Positions 43,836 through 53,013 of a DNA stretch of 64,000 nt are shown one piece after another. Source of the stretch: Micavibrio_C sp965231165 (GTDB lineage Bacteria > Pseudomonadota > Alphaproteobacteria > Micavibrionales > Micavibrionaceae). The stretch is from the NCBI GenBank assembly GCA_965231165.1, contig OZ246421.1, positions 248,001 through 312,000 on the forward strand, given 5' to 3'. How positions within the stretch are numbered: the stretch's first letter is position 1; the number at the start of each line of letters is the position of its first letter. The translations under genes and the position numbers were made by a program. Below the pieces are notes generated by a model. The model did not search any database and was not told the origin of the DNA. It was given only the letters and a program-made list of their open reading frames with translations.

Positions 43836-44771
43836 TTAAATTTTTTTCGCAGTAACCTCACCCAGATTAGGCAGGTTTTCCTCGATATCGCCGAGATAGG
43901 GGAATGAAGGTTGCGCGCCTTTGTTCAGGCAGGTGAGGGAGCCTGCGACGGCGGCACGTTTGAGGCATTCCGTCAGCGACAATCCCGCATGCAGGGCGGC
44001 GGCGAAGGTGCCGCAATAGGCGTCGCCCGCACCGGTTTTATCGACGAAGTTTTCCAGCTTTAAGGCGGGCACATGAATTTCCTGCCCGTCCGGTGTCACG
44101 GCGAAGGAGCCGCGTTCGCCCATCGTGACGATGCAGGTCAGGTTGCCCATCTTTGAAAGGGCGAGGGCGATCTGTGATTCATGCTCTTCAACCTTGATGT
44201 TCATCTTGGCGGCGATCTGGCGCGCTTCGATCTGGTTGACAATCAGGTAATCGAGTTTCTTGAGAATCTCTTCGGGTACATAGATGGCCGGGGCCAGATT
44301 GAGAATGGTTTTGGCACCCAGCGCATGGGCGCGTTCGATGATCTTCCAGTTCTGCTCGGGCAGGATTTCATTTTGCATCATCACCAGATGGCGCGGCCCC
44401 AGTATGTCATCGGGGATCTGGTCGTGGATAACCTCGGCGTTCGCGCCGAGGGCGACCAGAATCTGGTTTTCGCCTTGCGGGTCGCGGGCGATGACGGCGC
44501 AGCCCGTGTCGAGTTCGGACTGGACGACGCCTGAGGTCATGACCCCGGCGCGGCGCAAATTATTAAGAATCCGGGCGCCCATGCCGTCATTGCCGACCCG
44601 TCCGATCATGGCGACTTTGGCACCGGAGCGGGCGGCGGCCAGGGCTTGATTGGCACCTTTTCCGCCGGGGGACATCTCGTAAGCCGGAGAAATCACGGTT
44701 TCTCCGGGCTGGGGGAAGTGCCCGACCGGCATGAAAATGTCCATATTGATGGAACCGAAAACGATAATCAT
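43836..44771 (-). CDS. rbsK: Ribokinase-like PfkB-family sugar kinase
   Basis: A 311-residue carbohydrate kinase. It shows the PfkB signatures: GSINMDIFMPVGHFPQPGET and GGKGANQALAAARSGA at the start, and the catalytic DKTGAGDAYCGTFAAAL near the end with the base aspartate and anion hole. Best match is ribokinase (phosphorylates ribose to ribose-5-phosphate), but other sugars are possible and no ribose transporter is adjacent. GGGGAGG precedes the ATG at 44771. It is divergent from hemA. Confidence 0.82.
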   Translation of the reverse strand: MIIVFGSINMDIFMPVGHFPQPGETVISPAYEMSPGGKGANQALAAARSGAKVAMIGRVGNDGMGARILNNLRRAGVMTSGVVQSELDTGCAVIARDPQGENQILVALGANAEVIHDQIPDDILGPRHLVMMQNEILPEQNWKIIERAHALGAKTILNLAPAIYVPEEILKKLDYLIVNQIEARQIAAKMNIKVEEHESQIALALSKMGNLTCIVTMGERGSFAVTPDGQEIHVPALKLENFVDKTGAGDAYCGTFAAALHAGLSLTECLKRAAVAGSLTCLNKGAQPSFPYLGDIEENLPNLGEVTAKKI

Positions 44772-44880
44772 TCGCAACAACCTCCCCTTTCAGGTTTTTG
44801 CATATACCGGGTCGTTTAGACTTGTTCCTGCGGGCGCTCTCCTTTAATAAAGGGGGCGAGCCGCAAGGAATGTGTACACT

Positions 44881-46101
44881 ATGAATTATAACACCTTTTT
44901 CGAAAATAAAATCCAGTCCCTGAAGGCCGAAGGCCGTTACCGCGTTTTCGCGACTATGGAACGGATCGTCGGCCAGTTTCCCCGTGCATTGCACCATGCC
45001 CCGGACGGCAGCACCCGCGAGGTGACAATCTGGTGCAGTAACGATTATCTGGCGATGGGCCAGAACCCCCGCGTATTGGCGGCGATGAAGGATGCGATTG
45101 ATAGCTCCGGCTCCGGCGCGGGCGGCACCCGCAATATTTCCGGCACCACCCGTTATCATGTCGAATTGGAAGAAACGATTGCCCGCCTGCACAACAAGGA
45201 TTCCGGACTGGTCTTTACCTCCGGCTATACGGCGAACGAGGGCGCGCTCAGTACACTGAGCAAATTGCTGCCGGGCTGCATCGTCTATTCCGATGAAATG
45301 AACCATGCCTCGATGATCGAGGGTATTCGCCATGGCGGCGCTGAAAAACGCATTTTCCGTCACAATGACGTGGCGCAACTGGAAGAGATGCTGAAAGCCG
45401 ATGATCCGGCACGTCCGAAGATTATCGCGTTTGAATCGGTCTATTCGATGGAGGGCGATATCGCCCCGATTGGCGTGATTGCCGATCTCGCCGAAAAATA
45501 CGGTGCGATGACTTATCTCGATGAAGTGCATGGCGTGGGTCTGTATGGTCATCGCGGTGCGGGTGTCGCCGAAGAAATGGGCGTGATGGACCGTATCGAT
45601 ATCATCGAAGGCACCTTTGGCAAGGCTTATGGACTTGTCGGTGGTTATGTTGCTGGTAGCGCCGCTGTGATTGACGCTATTCGTTCGTTTGCCGCCGGTT
45701 TCATTTTTACGACATCGCTGCCGCCCGCCGTGCTGGCGGGAGCCAGAGCCAGCGTTGAACATCTGATGGTTTCGGATATCGAACGCCAGCGTCAGCGCCG
45801 CAATGTGCGCCATTTCAAAGCGCGTCTGGAAAGGGCAGGCATGCCGTGCCTGAAAGGCGAGAGTCATATCGTACCGCTGATCGTGGGTGATGCGACCTGC
45901 TGCAAAGCGATCACCGATGTGCTGCTGAACGAATATAATATCTATGTCCAGCCGATCAATTATCCGACCGTGCCGAAGGGAACAGAGCGCCTGCGCCTGA
46001 CCGCCACGGCGGCGCATAGTATTGCCGATGTTGATCATCTGTGCGATGTGCTGGAAAAATTGTGGGTTGAAAACCACGTTTACGAATACGCGCGCGCTTA
46101 G
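44881..46101 (+). CDS. hemA: 5-Aminolevulinate synthase
   Basis: PLP enzyme condensing glycine and succinyl-CoA to 5-aminolevulinate, first step of haem synthesis by the C4 pathway used in alphaproteobacteria and mitochondria. The 406-residue product begins NYNTFFENKIQSLKAEGRYR and has TIWCSNDYLAMGQNP, GTRNISGTTRYHVELE, TYLDEVHGVGLYG and the Schiff-base lysine K248 in EGTFGKAYG. The ATG at 44881 lies about 11 nt from AAGGA; GTG at 44872 is too close. A palindromic repeat fills the gap to the converging tetR gene. Confidence 0.97.
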   Translation: MNYNTFFENKIQSLKAEGRYRVFATMERIVGQFPRALHHAPDGSTREVTIWCSNDYLAMGQNPRVLAAMKDAIDSSGSGAGGTRNISGTTRYHVELEETIARLHNKDSGLVFTSGYTANEGALSTLSKLLPGCIVYSDEMNHASMIEGIRHGGAEKRIFRHNDVAQLEEMLKADDPARPKIIAFESVYSMEGDIAPIGVIADLAEKYGAMTYLDEVHGVGLYGHRGAGVAEEMGVMDRIDIIEGTFGKAYGLVGGYVAGSAAVIDAIRSFAAGFIFTTSLPPAVLAGARASVEHLMVSDIERQRQRRNVRHFKARLERAGMPCLKGESHIVPLIVGDATCCKAITDVLLNEYNIYVQPINYPTVPKGTERLRLTATAAHSIADVDHLCDVLEKLWVENHVYEYARA

Positions 46102-46108
46102 TTTTGAA

Positions 46109-46200
46109 GTCATTGCGAGCGTAGCGAAGCAATCCAGCGATAGCAGATGATGGTTGAATTTCTGGATTGCTTCGTCGGCCTTTGGCCTTCTCGCAATGAC
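46109..46200. repeat. Two-armed palindromic repeat between hemA and the TetR gene
   Basis: The left arm GTCATTGCGAGCG...GAAGCAATCCAG (46109-46137) pairs with CTGGATTGCTTCG...CTCGCAATGAC at the right (to 46200), the latter with an extra internal GGCC segment, around a spacer. Edges GTCAT/ATGAC are shared with the other copies. It lies between convergent genes and could end transcription. Confidence 0.85.
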
Positions 46201-46207
46201 GGTTCTC

Positions 46208-46798
46208 TTAAAGATTGAGTATCCCTGCCAGTTGTTCCGCCCGTCCGAGGTTGCGGTCGAGGGCGGCCATGGTTTTGCTCATGTCGGCGCTCTCATCTTC
46301 CATCCATATTTTGACGGTGGCGACATAGACGGTGGTCAGCGCCAGTATATGGGCGGCACCGCGCAGGCCGTTTGTATCGATTCCAGCGGCTTCCAGCATC
46401 CAGCTCATCGAACGGCTTAGGTGCGGCAGGCCGATAACGGCCTGTTTAGGATCGCATTTAAAGCTATCGAGAATGGAGAGCAGGGCATCGCGGTCTTCAT
46501 TCAGAACGTCGAAACGTTCCATCAGGATATCGAACAGGCGGTCGCGGTGACTGCTTGTTTCGCTGACGTCACCGATATTTTCCATGACTTTGCGGTCGAT
46601 CATGCGGCCATAAGCGACCAGAATATCGGTGCGGTCTTCGAAATGTTCGTGCAGGGTGGCAAGGCTGATTTTGGCATGACGGGCGATATCTTTCAGGCCG
46701 ATATTGTCCCAGCCGTCGCGGGCGGCCAGCGTCAAAGCGGCTTTCACCACTTTTTCGCGTAAATCTGAAGGTTTTTTTTGCGGCTGACGGCCTGCCAT
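46208..46798 (-). CDS. TetR/AcrR-family transcriptional regulator
   Basis: A 196-residue repressor-type protein. The N-terminal helix-turn-helix is clear: LREKVVKAALTLAARDGWDN, IGLKDIARHAKISLATLHEH, FEDRTDILVAYG. The C-terminal ligand-binding part follows the usual all-helical pattern (LILMERFDVLNEDRDALLSI-like; SRSMSWMLEAAGIDTNGLRG). GGGAATACC precedes the ATG. It is divergent from the adenosine kinase gene (66 nt), which is a candidate target. The ligand is unknown. Confidence 0.88.
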   Translation of the reverse strand: MAGRQPQKKPSDLREKVVKAALTLAARDGWDNIGLKDIARHAKISLATLHEHFEDRTDILVAYGRMIDRKVMENIGDVSETSSHRDRLFDILMERFDVLNEDRDALLSILDSFKCDPKQAVIGLPHLSRSMSWMLEAAGIDTNGLRGAAHILALTTVYVATVKIWMEDESADMSKTMAALDRNLGRAEQLAGILNL

Positions 46799-46864
46799 GG
46801 TATTCCCATACTGTGCAATTTAGACTAAAACTTACCCTGTTTTTGACTGTAGAGGAATAGTGTT

Positions 46865-47866
46865 ATGAAAGACCCGCGTATCGATCTTCTGGCGATTGGC
46901 AATGCCATCGTTGACGTTCTGGCCCAGACCGATGAAGCGTTCATCGAACGCCAGAGCAAACTGTACGGCATGACTAAAGGGGCGATGACCCTGATTGATG
47001 AGCGCCGTGCGGTCGAGCTTTATGGCGAGATGCCAGCCGGGATTGAATCTTCGGGCGGTTCCGCCGGGAATACGATTGCAGGATTTGCTTCTTTCGGTGG
47101 CCGGGGTGCCTATATCGGCAAAGTCGCCAAAGACCAGCTGGGTGATGTTTTCAGCCATGATCTGAAAGCGCAGGGTGTTGTATTTAATACGCAACCGCTC
47201 GCGATCGGCGCACCGACGGCACGTTGTCTGATTCTCGTGACGCCGGACGGTCAGCGTACGATGAATACGTTCCTCGGTGCGGCGGTTGAATTGTCGCCGA
47301 TTGATATTGATGAGGAACTGGTTTCTTCCGCACGTATTACCTACCTCGAAGGTTACCTGTTCGATCCGCCGCACGCGAAAGAGGCTTTCGTTGTGGCATC
47401 AGAACTGGCGCATAAGGCCAGCCGCAAGGTCGCGTTGTCATTGTCCGATCCGTTCTGCGTCAACCGTCACCGCGCCGATTTCCAGACGTTTGTCGAGGAC
47501 CATGTCGATATCCTGTTCGCCAATGAAGACGAAGCCAAAGCGCTTTATGAAACGGAAAGCTTTGAAGACACTGTGGCGGCGCTGAAAGGCAAGTGCGAGA
47601 TCATTGCCATTACGCGCAGCGCTAAAGGCTCCGTCATTATCGCGGGCGATAAAGTGATTGAGGTTGCTGCGGAAACAGGTGTTAAGGTCGTTGATACGAC
47701 CGGTGCCGGTGATCAATATGCTGCCGGTTTCCTGTATGGCTACACGCAAGGCATGACGCTGGAAATGTGCGGCCGTCTGGGTTCGATGGCTGCGGCAGAA
47801 GTCATTAGCCACATGGGCTCGCGCCCGGCTGTGCGCTATGCAGATTTTTTGAAGAAGGCGGCGTAA
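46865..47866 (+). CDS. Adenosine kinase-type PfkB kinase
   Basis: A 333-residue PfkB-family kinase of the alphaproteobacterial adenosine kinase group, which salvages adenosine to AMP. Motifs: DLLAIGNAIVDVLAQTD, SSGGSAGNTIAGFASFGGRG, ARCLILVTPDGQRTMNTFLG and the catalytic TTGAGDQYAAGFLYG. AGAGGAAT lies upstream of the ATG. A palindromic repeat separates it from the converging htpG. Other nucleoside or sugar substrates remain possible. Confidence 0.85.
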   Translation: MKDPRIDLLAIGNAIVDVLAQTDEAFIERQSKLYGMTKGAMTLIDERRAVELYGEMPAGIESSGGSAGNTIAGFASFGGRGAYIGKVAKDQLGDVFSHDLKAQGVVFNTQPLAIGAPTARCLILVTPDGQRTMNTFLGAAVELSPIDIDEELVSSARITYLEGYLFDPPHAKEAFVVASELAHKASRKVALSLSDPFCVNRHRADFQTFVEDHVDILFANEDEAKALYETESFEDTVAALKGKCEIIAITRSAKGSVIIAGDKVIEVAAETGVKVVDTTGAGDQYAAGFLYGYTQGMTLEMCGRLGSMAAAEVISHMGSRPAVRYADFLKKAA

Positions 47867-47876
47867 TTAAACTCTT

Positions 47877-47952
47877 GTCATCCTGATGGCTTTAGCCCGA
47901 AGGATCTCATCTTGGTTTTAGGGTGAGATCCTTCGCTGACGCTCAGGATGAC
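47877..47952. repeat. Two-armed palindromic repeat between adenosine kinase and htpG
   Basis: The left arm GTCATCCTGATGGC...GAAGGATCTCA pairs with TGAGATCCTTCGCTGACGCT... ending AGGATGAC (47952) around a short spacer. Edges GTCATCC/GGATGAC match the family. It fills the gap between two convergent genes. Confidence 0.85.
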
Positions 47953-47964
47953 ATGGGTTGAAGG

Positions 47965-49902
47965 TTAAGCCGCCAGACTTTTTTCCATGAAATAGGCAAG
48001 CCTGCGGGCGAAATCTGTCGGGTCGGGCACGGGTTCGCCCTGAATGATGCGGGCCTGGTCGAGCAACAGGTGCGCGGCGTCGGCCATTTCTTCACCGGTG
48101 CCGCCTTCGTTTGCCAGCTGCGCCATGCGGTTGATCAGCGCGTGGTCGGGGTTGATCTCCAGTACGCGTTTTGACGGCGCTTCGTATTTCTGGTGAACAC
48201 GCAGCACACGTTCCATGCGCAGATCGACTTCGTTCTCTCCGGCGACAAGGCAGGCGGGGGAGCTGGTCAGGCGATGCGAGTAACGTACCTCGCCAATATC
48301 TTCTTTCAGCGTTTCCTGAATGATCGCCAGCAGGCGGCGGTGGCTGTCGGAATGTTCGATATCTTCATGTTTTTTGGCTTTGTCGCTATCATCCTTGGCT
48401 TCGCCGAATTTGGAGAGATCAACGTCGCCTTTGGTGACGGAGCGGAAAGATTTTTGTTCAAAATCCTGCACGGTCTGCAGCCAGAAATCGTCGATGGTAT
48501 CGGTGAACAACAGCACTTCGATGCCGCGCGCCTTGAAGCCTTCGATCTGCGGGCTGTTGCGCAGTGTGTCAATATTTTCGCCGCTGATATAATAGATATG
48601 ATCCTGACCCGGTTTCATGCGGGACACGTAATCCGGCAGCGATACCAGTTCCGATTTTTCCGTTGAGTAGAAGCGCGCCACTTTCAGCATATCGATGCGG
48701 TGTTCCGGCGCATCGTACAGGCCTTCTTTCAGCACTGCGCCAAACTGGCCCCAGAAACTGGTGAAGCTGGCGGGATCGTCTTTGGAAAGCTTATCGAGGT
48801 CGCCAAGAATCTTTTTGGCAACGCTGCCGCGAATTTTCTGAATGACCGGATTGTGTTGCAGCATTTCACGGCTGATATTCAGCGGCAAATCTTCGCTGTC
48901 GATCACACCGCGCACGAAACGTAACCACGGATACATCAGGCCTTCGCAATCATCGGTGATGAATACGCGTTTTACATACAGGCGCACGGCGTTCTTGCGG
49001 CTGGGGTCGTATAGGTCCCACGGGCGCAATGTCGGCACGAACAGCAGGGCGTTGAATTCAATCTTACCTTCGGCGCGCCAGTGCGATGTCATTAGCGGCT
49101 TGTCCATGCCGTGGCCGATATGGTGGTAGAATTCGTTATATTGTTCTTCGCTGATTTCGTTTTTGGAGCGCATCCACAGGGCTGACGCCTTGTTGACGGG
49201 GATTTGCGCGGCACCGTTGTCGTCATCGGTACCGTCACCGCGTCCGAGATAGATCGGTACGCTAATATGGTCGGAATATTGCACGATCACCATGCGCAGT
49301 TTTTCCATTAGCAGATATTCGCTGCTGTCATCGTCGATCTTCATATTGATCGCGGTGCCGCGGCCTGCGGGCAGTTGTCTGATTTCATCGGCGGTGGCTT
49401 CGCGTACGGTAAAGCCGGTCTTGCCGTCGGATTCCCAGACCCATGTCTGGTCTTCCCCGGCCTTGCGGCTGACGACCTTGACGTTGAGCGAGACCATGAA
49501 GCTGGCGTAGAAACCAACGCCGAACTGGCCAATCAGGCTCATTTTGTCCGGGGTGCTGGCGTTGTTCAGTTGTTCCATCACGGCGGCGCTGCCCGACCAC
49601 GCGATGGTGCCAAGGTTTTTAATCAGCTCTTCGCGGTTCATGCCGATGCCGTTATCGACCACAGTCAGGATGCGGGAAGGGGGATCGCGGTAAATACGGA
49701 TATTAAAGGCAGGGTCGTCCTTGGTCAGGAAGGGTTTGGTGAGCGCCTCGTAGCGCAGACGGTCGCAGGCATCCGCCGCGTTCGAGACCAGCTCGCGCAG
49801 GAATACATCGCGGTTGGAATAAAGCGCACGGGCGACGATATCCAGCAGACGCGATACATCTGCACCAAAGGAGAGGGTTTCTGTTGTCGTATTTGTTGTC
49901 AT
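47965..49902 (-). CDS. htpG: Chaperone HtpG (Hsp90)
   Basis: ATP-dependent cytosolic Hsp90 dimer. The 645-residue product contains LYSNRDVFLRELVSNAADAC, the GHKL ATP site VVDNGIGMNREELIKNLGTI, IGQFGVGFYASFMVS, the middle domain with YVKRVFITDDCEGLMYPWLR, and the C-terminal dimerisation part. The ATG at 49902 has no Shine-Dalgarno; an RpoH-type heat-shock promoter ends 7 nt before it, so a leaderless transcript is likely. It follows pdxH on the same strand. Confidence 0.97.
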   Translation of the reverse strand: MTTNTTTETLSFGADVSRLLDIVARALYSNRDVFLRELVSNAADACDRLRYEALTKPFLTKDDPAFNIRIYRDPPSRILTVVDNGIGMNREELIKNLGTIAWSGSAAVMEQLNNASTPDKMSLIGQFGVGFYASFMVSLNVKVVSRKAGEDQTWVWESDGKTGFTVREATADEIRQLPAGRGTAINMKIDDDSSEYLLMEKLRMVIVQYSDHISVPIYLGRGDGTDDDNGAAQIPVNKASALWMRSKNEISEEQYNEFYHHIGHGMDKPLMTSHWRAEGKIEFNALLFVPTLRPWDLYDPSRKNAVRLYVKRVFITDDCEGLMYPWLRFVRGVIDSEDLPLNISREMLQHNPVIQKIRGSVAKKILGDLDKLSKDDPASFTSFWGQFGAVLKEGLYDAPEHRIDMLKVARFYSTEKSELVSLPDYVSRMKPGQDHIYYISGENIDTLRNSPQIEGFKARGIEVLLFTDTIDDFWLQTVQDFEQKSFRSVTKGDVDLSKFGEAKDDSDKAKKHEDIEHSDSHRRLLAIIQETLKEDIGEVRYSHRLTSSPACLVAGENEVDLRMERVLRVHQKYEAPSKRVLEINPDHALINRMAQLANEGGTGEEMADAAHLLLDQARIIQGEPVPDPTDFARRLAYFMEKSLAA

Positions 49903-49909
49903 GGTGGAA

Positions 49910-49938
49910 ATATGGAGCCTTTATCGTTGTTTTTCAAG
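49910..49938 (-). promoter_or_regulatory. RpoH (sigma-32) heat-shock promoter of htpG
   Basis: On the minus strand CTTGAAA (49938-49932) is followed after 14 nt by CTCCATAT (49917-49910), a 7-of-8 match to the CCCCATnT-type -10 box. Seven nt remain to the htpG ATG. The -35 box contains the TGA stop codon of pdxH (49936-49934). Confidence 0.8.
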
Positions 49939-50560
49939 GATAGAGCATGCCGCGTTCCCATCCGTCCCCTGTTCTTGTATAGGTCAGGCGGGTATGCAGG
50001 CGGAAGCTGCCGTCATGCCAGAATTCGATGTAATCCGGCACCAGACGGTAGCCGCCCCAGTGCGGCGGGCGGGGGATAAAATCGTTGTCCCCGTATTGTT
50101 TTTCCAGTTCAGCCACCCGGGCGACCAGTGTGCTGCGGCTATCGAGCGGGCGTGACTGGCGGGAGGCCCAGGCACCGATGCGGCTGCCCTTGGGGCGGCT
50201 GTTGTAGTATTCATCGGATTCCGCGTCATCGACCAGTAATGCTTTACCCTCGACCCGCACCTGCCTGCCCAGCGTTTTCCAGTGGAAACACAGGGCGGCC
50301 TGCGGGTGCATATTCAGGGCCGTGCCCTTGCGGCTTTCGCGGTTGGTGTAGAAAACGAAGCCGCGTTCATCCAGATTTTTCAGCAATACAATGCGCGCTG
50401 ACGGGCATCCATCAGGATCGATGGTGGCCAGACACATGGCATTCGGATCATTGATTTCGGAACTTTCGGCCTCTTTCAGCCATTGGTCGAGGAGAGTTAT
50501 GGGATTTACCGGGGCCAGGTCTGCCTTTTCCAGCATTTTTATGGGGTCATTATTCTGCAT
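49934..50560 (-). CDS. pdxH: Pyridoxamine 5'-phosphate oxidase
   Basis: FMN enzyme that oxidises pyridoxine or pyridoxamine 5'-phosphate to pyridoxal 5'-phosphate. The 208-residue product fits the family in length: NAMCLATIDPDGCPSARIVL, FVFYTNRESRKGTALNMHP, LCFHWKTLGRQVRVEG, SRPKGSRIGAWASRQSRPLD and the closing WHDGSFRLHTR...GWERGMLYP. It supplies PLP for enzymes such as HemA and KynU. Its stop lies in the -35 box of the htpG promoter. Confidence 0.96.
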   Translation of the reverse strand: MQNNDPIKMLEKADLAPVNPITLLDQWLKEAESSEINDPNAMCLATIDPDGCPSARIVLLKNLDERGFVFYTNRESRKGTALNMHPQAALCFHWKTLGRQVRVEGKALLVDDAESDEYYNSRPKGSRIGAWASRQSRPLDSRSTLVARVAELEKQYGDNDFIPRPPHWGGYRLVPDYIEFWHDGSFRLHTRLTYTRTGDGWERGMLYP

Positions 50561-50669
50561 TTTTTGTCTGATTTCTGAGAGGTGGCCGCTTTTTTGCCTT
50601 CATACAGCCATACTTAATTTGCTAAATGATATTGTCAATATTCCCATCACAAGGAGCTGAGGGTTACAA

Positions 50670-51146
50670 ATGAAGAAATTTATACTGGTTTCAGTACTGG
50701 CAGCAGGTCTGGCCGCAAGCGGTTGTACGCAAACAGGCGGCGGTCTGAACAAACAGAATGTCGGCCTTGCCTCCGGTGCCGTGATCGGCGGCGTTCTCGG
50801 CTCTCAGGTCGGCAGCGGTTCTGGCCGTCTGTGGGCGACGGGCGCGGGTGCCTTGCTCGGTTCTCTTGCCGGCAGCAGCATCGGCCAGTCGCTTGATCGC
50901 GCTGACCAAATGTACATGCAGCAAGCCACACAGCATGCACATACAGCACCGGTTGGTGAAACCATCCAGTGGAACAACCCGCAAAGCGGCAACGCCGGAA
51001 CAATCACACCGGTACGCGATGGCACGACCAGATCGGGCCGTTACTGCCGTGAATACCAGAACACTGTGACTGTGGGCGGCCAGAAAGAAAGCGCTTACGG
51101 CACCGTTTGCCAGCAGCCTGATGGCAGCTGGGAAATCGTGAACTAA
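50670..51146 (+). CDS. Glycine-zipper outer-membrane lipoprotein (17-kDa surface antigen-like)
   Basis: A 158-residue lipoprotein: signal LVSVLAAGLAASGC with lipidated cysteine at residue 19, a glycine-zipper region (ASGAVIGGVLGSQVGSGSG; GAGALLGSLAGSSIG) that forms small membrane-inserting helices, and the C-terminal domain with SGRYCREYQNTVTVGGQKES, AYGTVCQQPDGSWEIV. This is the pattern of rickettsial 17-kDa antigen-type proteins, which anchor in the outer membrane. AAGGAGC lies upstream of the ATG. A strong terminator follows. Confidence 0.9.
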   Translation: MKKFILVSVLAAGLAASGCTQTGGGLNKQNVGLASGAVIGGVLGSQVGSGSGRLWATGAGALLGSLAGSSIGQSLDRADQMYMQQATQHAHTAPVGETIQWNNPQSGNAGTITPVRDGTTRSGRYCREYQNTVTVGGQKESAYGTVCQQPDGSWEIVN

Positions 51147-51170
51147 CAGTTTTTGCGTGGAAGAAATAAT

Positions 51171-51201
51171 AAAACACCCCGGTCATGCCGGGGTGTTTTT
51201 C
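51171..51201. terminator. Bidirectional intrinsic terminator
   Basis: AAAACACCCCGG pairs with CCGGGGTGTTTT around TCATG, with a T-run after. It ends the lipoprotein gene and the converging 529-residue gene. Confidence 0.92.
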
Positions 51202-51206
51202 TTTTA

Positions 51207-52796
51207 TCACTTTGATTGCTTGCCCTGGTCCCCGCTGCCCCGGTCGCCTTTGTCGTCGGCTTTTTGCCGGGTGGGCGGCTGGCGTACAGTCTGGGTTGTT
51301 GTTGAACGTCCGCCCATTCCCGGTGCGCGTGGGCCGGGTGCGGACATGCGTGGCACCGCTGCCGGGGCGGGTGCGCGTGGCGCAGGCCCGTGCGGTGCGG
51401 GGGCTGCCGGGGCGGGTGTGTTCACGTATTCGAGTTTGCTTTGATATTCGGGATCATTGATGGTGTTCTGCACGGCGTTCTGCACAATCTTTGACGATTT
51501 GTCCTCGCCTGCGATTTCAGACAGGCGCGAGAGCGTGATAATTTCGCCATCACGCTGGTGCTGCACGATGCGGTTGCCGAGATTTTTCAGGTTTTCCCAG
51601 CCGGGGTTGCTCTTGCCGTCGTGGAACTCGCGGCGCACCATTTGTTCGGTCTGGCGGTCGCCTTCGGGACTGCTTTCCAGTATGCGGGCGGCGGCCTGCA
51701 ATCCGGCAGCGCACCAACCCATCATGCGGCCCTCGCTCAGTTCTTCGTTTTGCTTGTTGGCGAGCTTGATGAAGGGATCGGGGTTGTGCTGCGAAATACC
51801 TTTGGCGATGACGTCCTCGAATATTTGTTCGACCAGTTTTTCGTGGAGTTTCTCGTTGAGGGCGTCATCTGCATAAGGGCTGTAATGCTCTCTGATGTTC
51901 AGGAATGATGATGGCTCCAGCGCCATCATGTCTTTCATCATGTGGCCGGTGCTGCGGACGAATGTGTCGGGGCTGGTATTGATGGCGGCGCTTAAGATGT
52001 CTTCCTTGCTGAAGCCGCGCCAGGCCATGTCCTGTGCGGGTTCGCAGAACGAGAACCAGTTGATCAGTGTTTCCTGATCGATGGCGCGGTCAATCGCACG
52101 GGCGATTTTCAACGCCGCAGGAATCATCAGGCGGCGTGAGGGCAGTTTTTTGCCTAGTTCGTGAAAGGAAAATTCGGTGGCGTCCATCGCAATCGCGTAA
52201 GGGTAGAATTCAGGCATATGGGCTGAGCGTGTGCTAAGGGCGTTCAGGGCACGTGCTTTACCGATATCACGCAGCGCGTCGCGGTCGCCCTGCAAAGCGC
52301 ACATGATGGCGCTGAAGGCATCGGCCTGCAGGTTTGCGCGGGCCATTTCAACGGCGCTGCGACGGCGGACAATGATGTCGCCTGCGGGGCCGGAGCGGTT
52401 GTCAGGTTTGTCGTGGTAGTTATAGGCGTCGATGCCATGCCATGCGAGGTGCCAGGCCTGACGGCGGACTTCCTTCATGCTGTTCAGGTGATCGATATTG
52501 ATGGTGCAGAGCGCCAGCAGATAATCACGCCATGCCAGCCCTAAAAATACATTGTTCCGGGCGGCGGCGGTGCCCAGCAACGCCGATTCCTCGTTCAGGC
52601 GGGGTTGCTGCATCAGGCGCATGGCTGTTTCAGCGGCAGGATGGTGAATGATTTCCTGCGCGGTGACGCCCAGTGCTTCATTGCGCTGGCCGTCATGGTG
52701 AATGATGAAATGCACGGTCAGAACTTTATAGTTCTCCCGTATCTGTTTGGTGATTTGCTGACAGACTTGCGCGACAGCATCAAGTTGCAGGGCCAT
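51207..52796 (-). CDS. Large cytosolic protein with Pro/Ala-rich tail, unknown
   Basis: A 529-residue protein without signal or membrane segments. Residues 1-440 are mostly helical and rich in charged residues, with blocks NVFLGLAWRDYLLALCTINI, SMKEVRRQAWHLAWHGIDAY, ANLQADAFSAIMCALQGDRD and MMGWCAAGLQAAARILESSP that suggest repeated helical hairpins. The last 85 residues are low-complexity (TPAPAAPAPHGPAPRAPAPA) followed by a basic end. I know no family. A scaffold-like or secreted-effector role cannot be judged from sequence. Confidence 0.8.
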   Translation of the reverse strand: MALQLDAVAQVCQQITKQIRENYKVLTVHFIIHHDGQRNEALGVTAQEIIHHPAAETAMRLMQQPRLNEESALLGTAAARNNVFLGLAWRDYLLALCTINIDHLNSMKEVRRQAWHLAWHGIDAYNYHDKPDNRSGPAGDIIVRRRSAVEMARANLQADAFSAIMCALQGDRDALRDIGKARALNALSTRSAHMPEFYPYAIAMDATEFSFHELGKKLPSRRLMIPAALKIARAIDRAIDQETLINWFSFCEPAQDMAWRGFSKEDILSAAINTSPDTFVRSTGHMMKDMMALEPSSFLNIREHYSPYADDALNEKLHEKLVEQIFEDVIAKGISQHNPDPFIKLANKQNEELSEGRMMGWCAAGLQAAARILESSPEGDRQTEQMVRREFHDGKSNPGWENLKNLGNRIVQHQRDGEIITLSRLSEIAGEDKSSKIVQNAVQNTINDPEYQSKLEYVNTPAPAAPAPHGPAPRAPAPAAVPRMSAPGPRAPGMGGRSTTTQTVRQPPTRQKADDKGDRGSGDQGKQSK

Positions 52797-53013
52797 GATG
52801 GTTTCCGGTTAGAAGCTGTTTGTTGCAAACTTATTGAAAATAATGACTTTTTCCATGAGGTAACTGTAGCAGCGGGTGGTTAATTTTTCCTCAAACTGGC
52901 TACCCCGAAATGTCAAACTTCTGGACGAAATGCCGTAAAAGTGTAGGATGCGGGGAGATTTACCGCATATATTTACATAATATCCAATCCCTTGGCAGGA
53001 AAGCTGTAAAAGC

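Noticed and set aside
44587..46113. 508-codon minus-strand open frame
   Set aside because: Antisense to hemA with low-complexity His/Arg-rich translation and no start signal; the hemA frame has all catalytic motifs.
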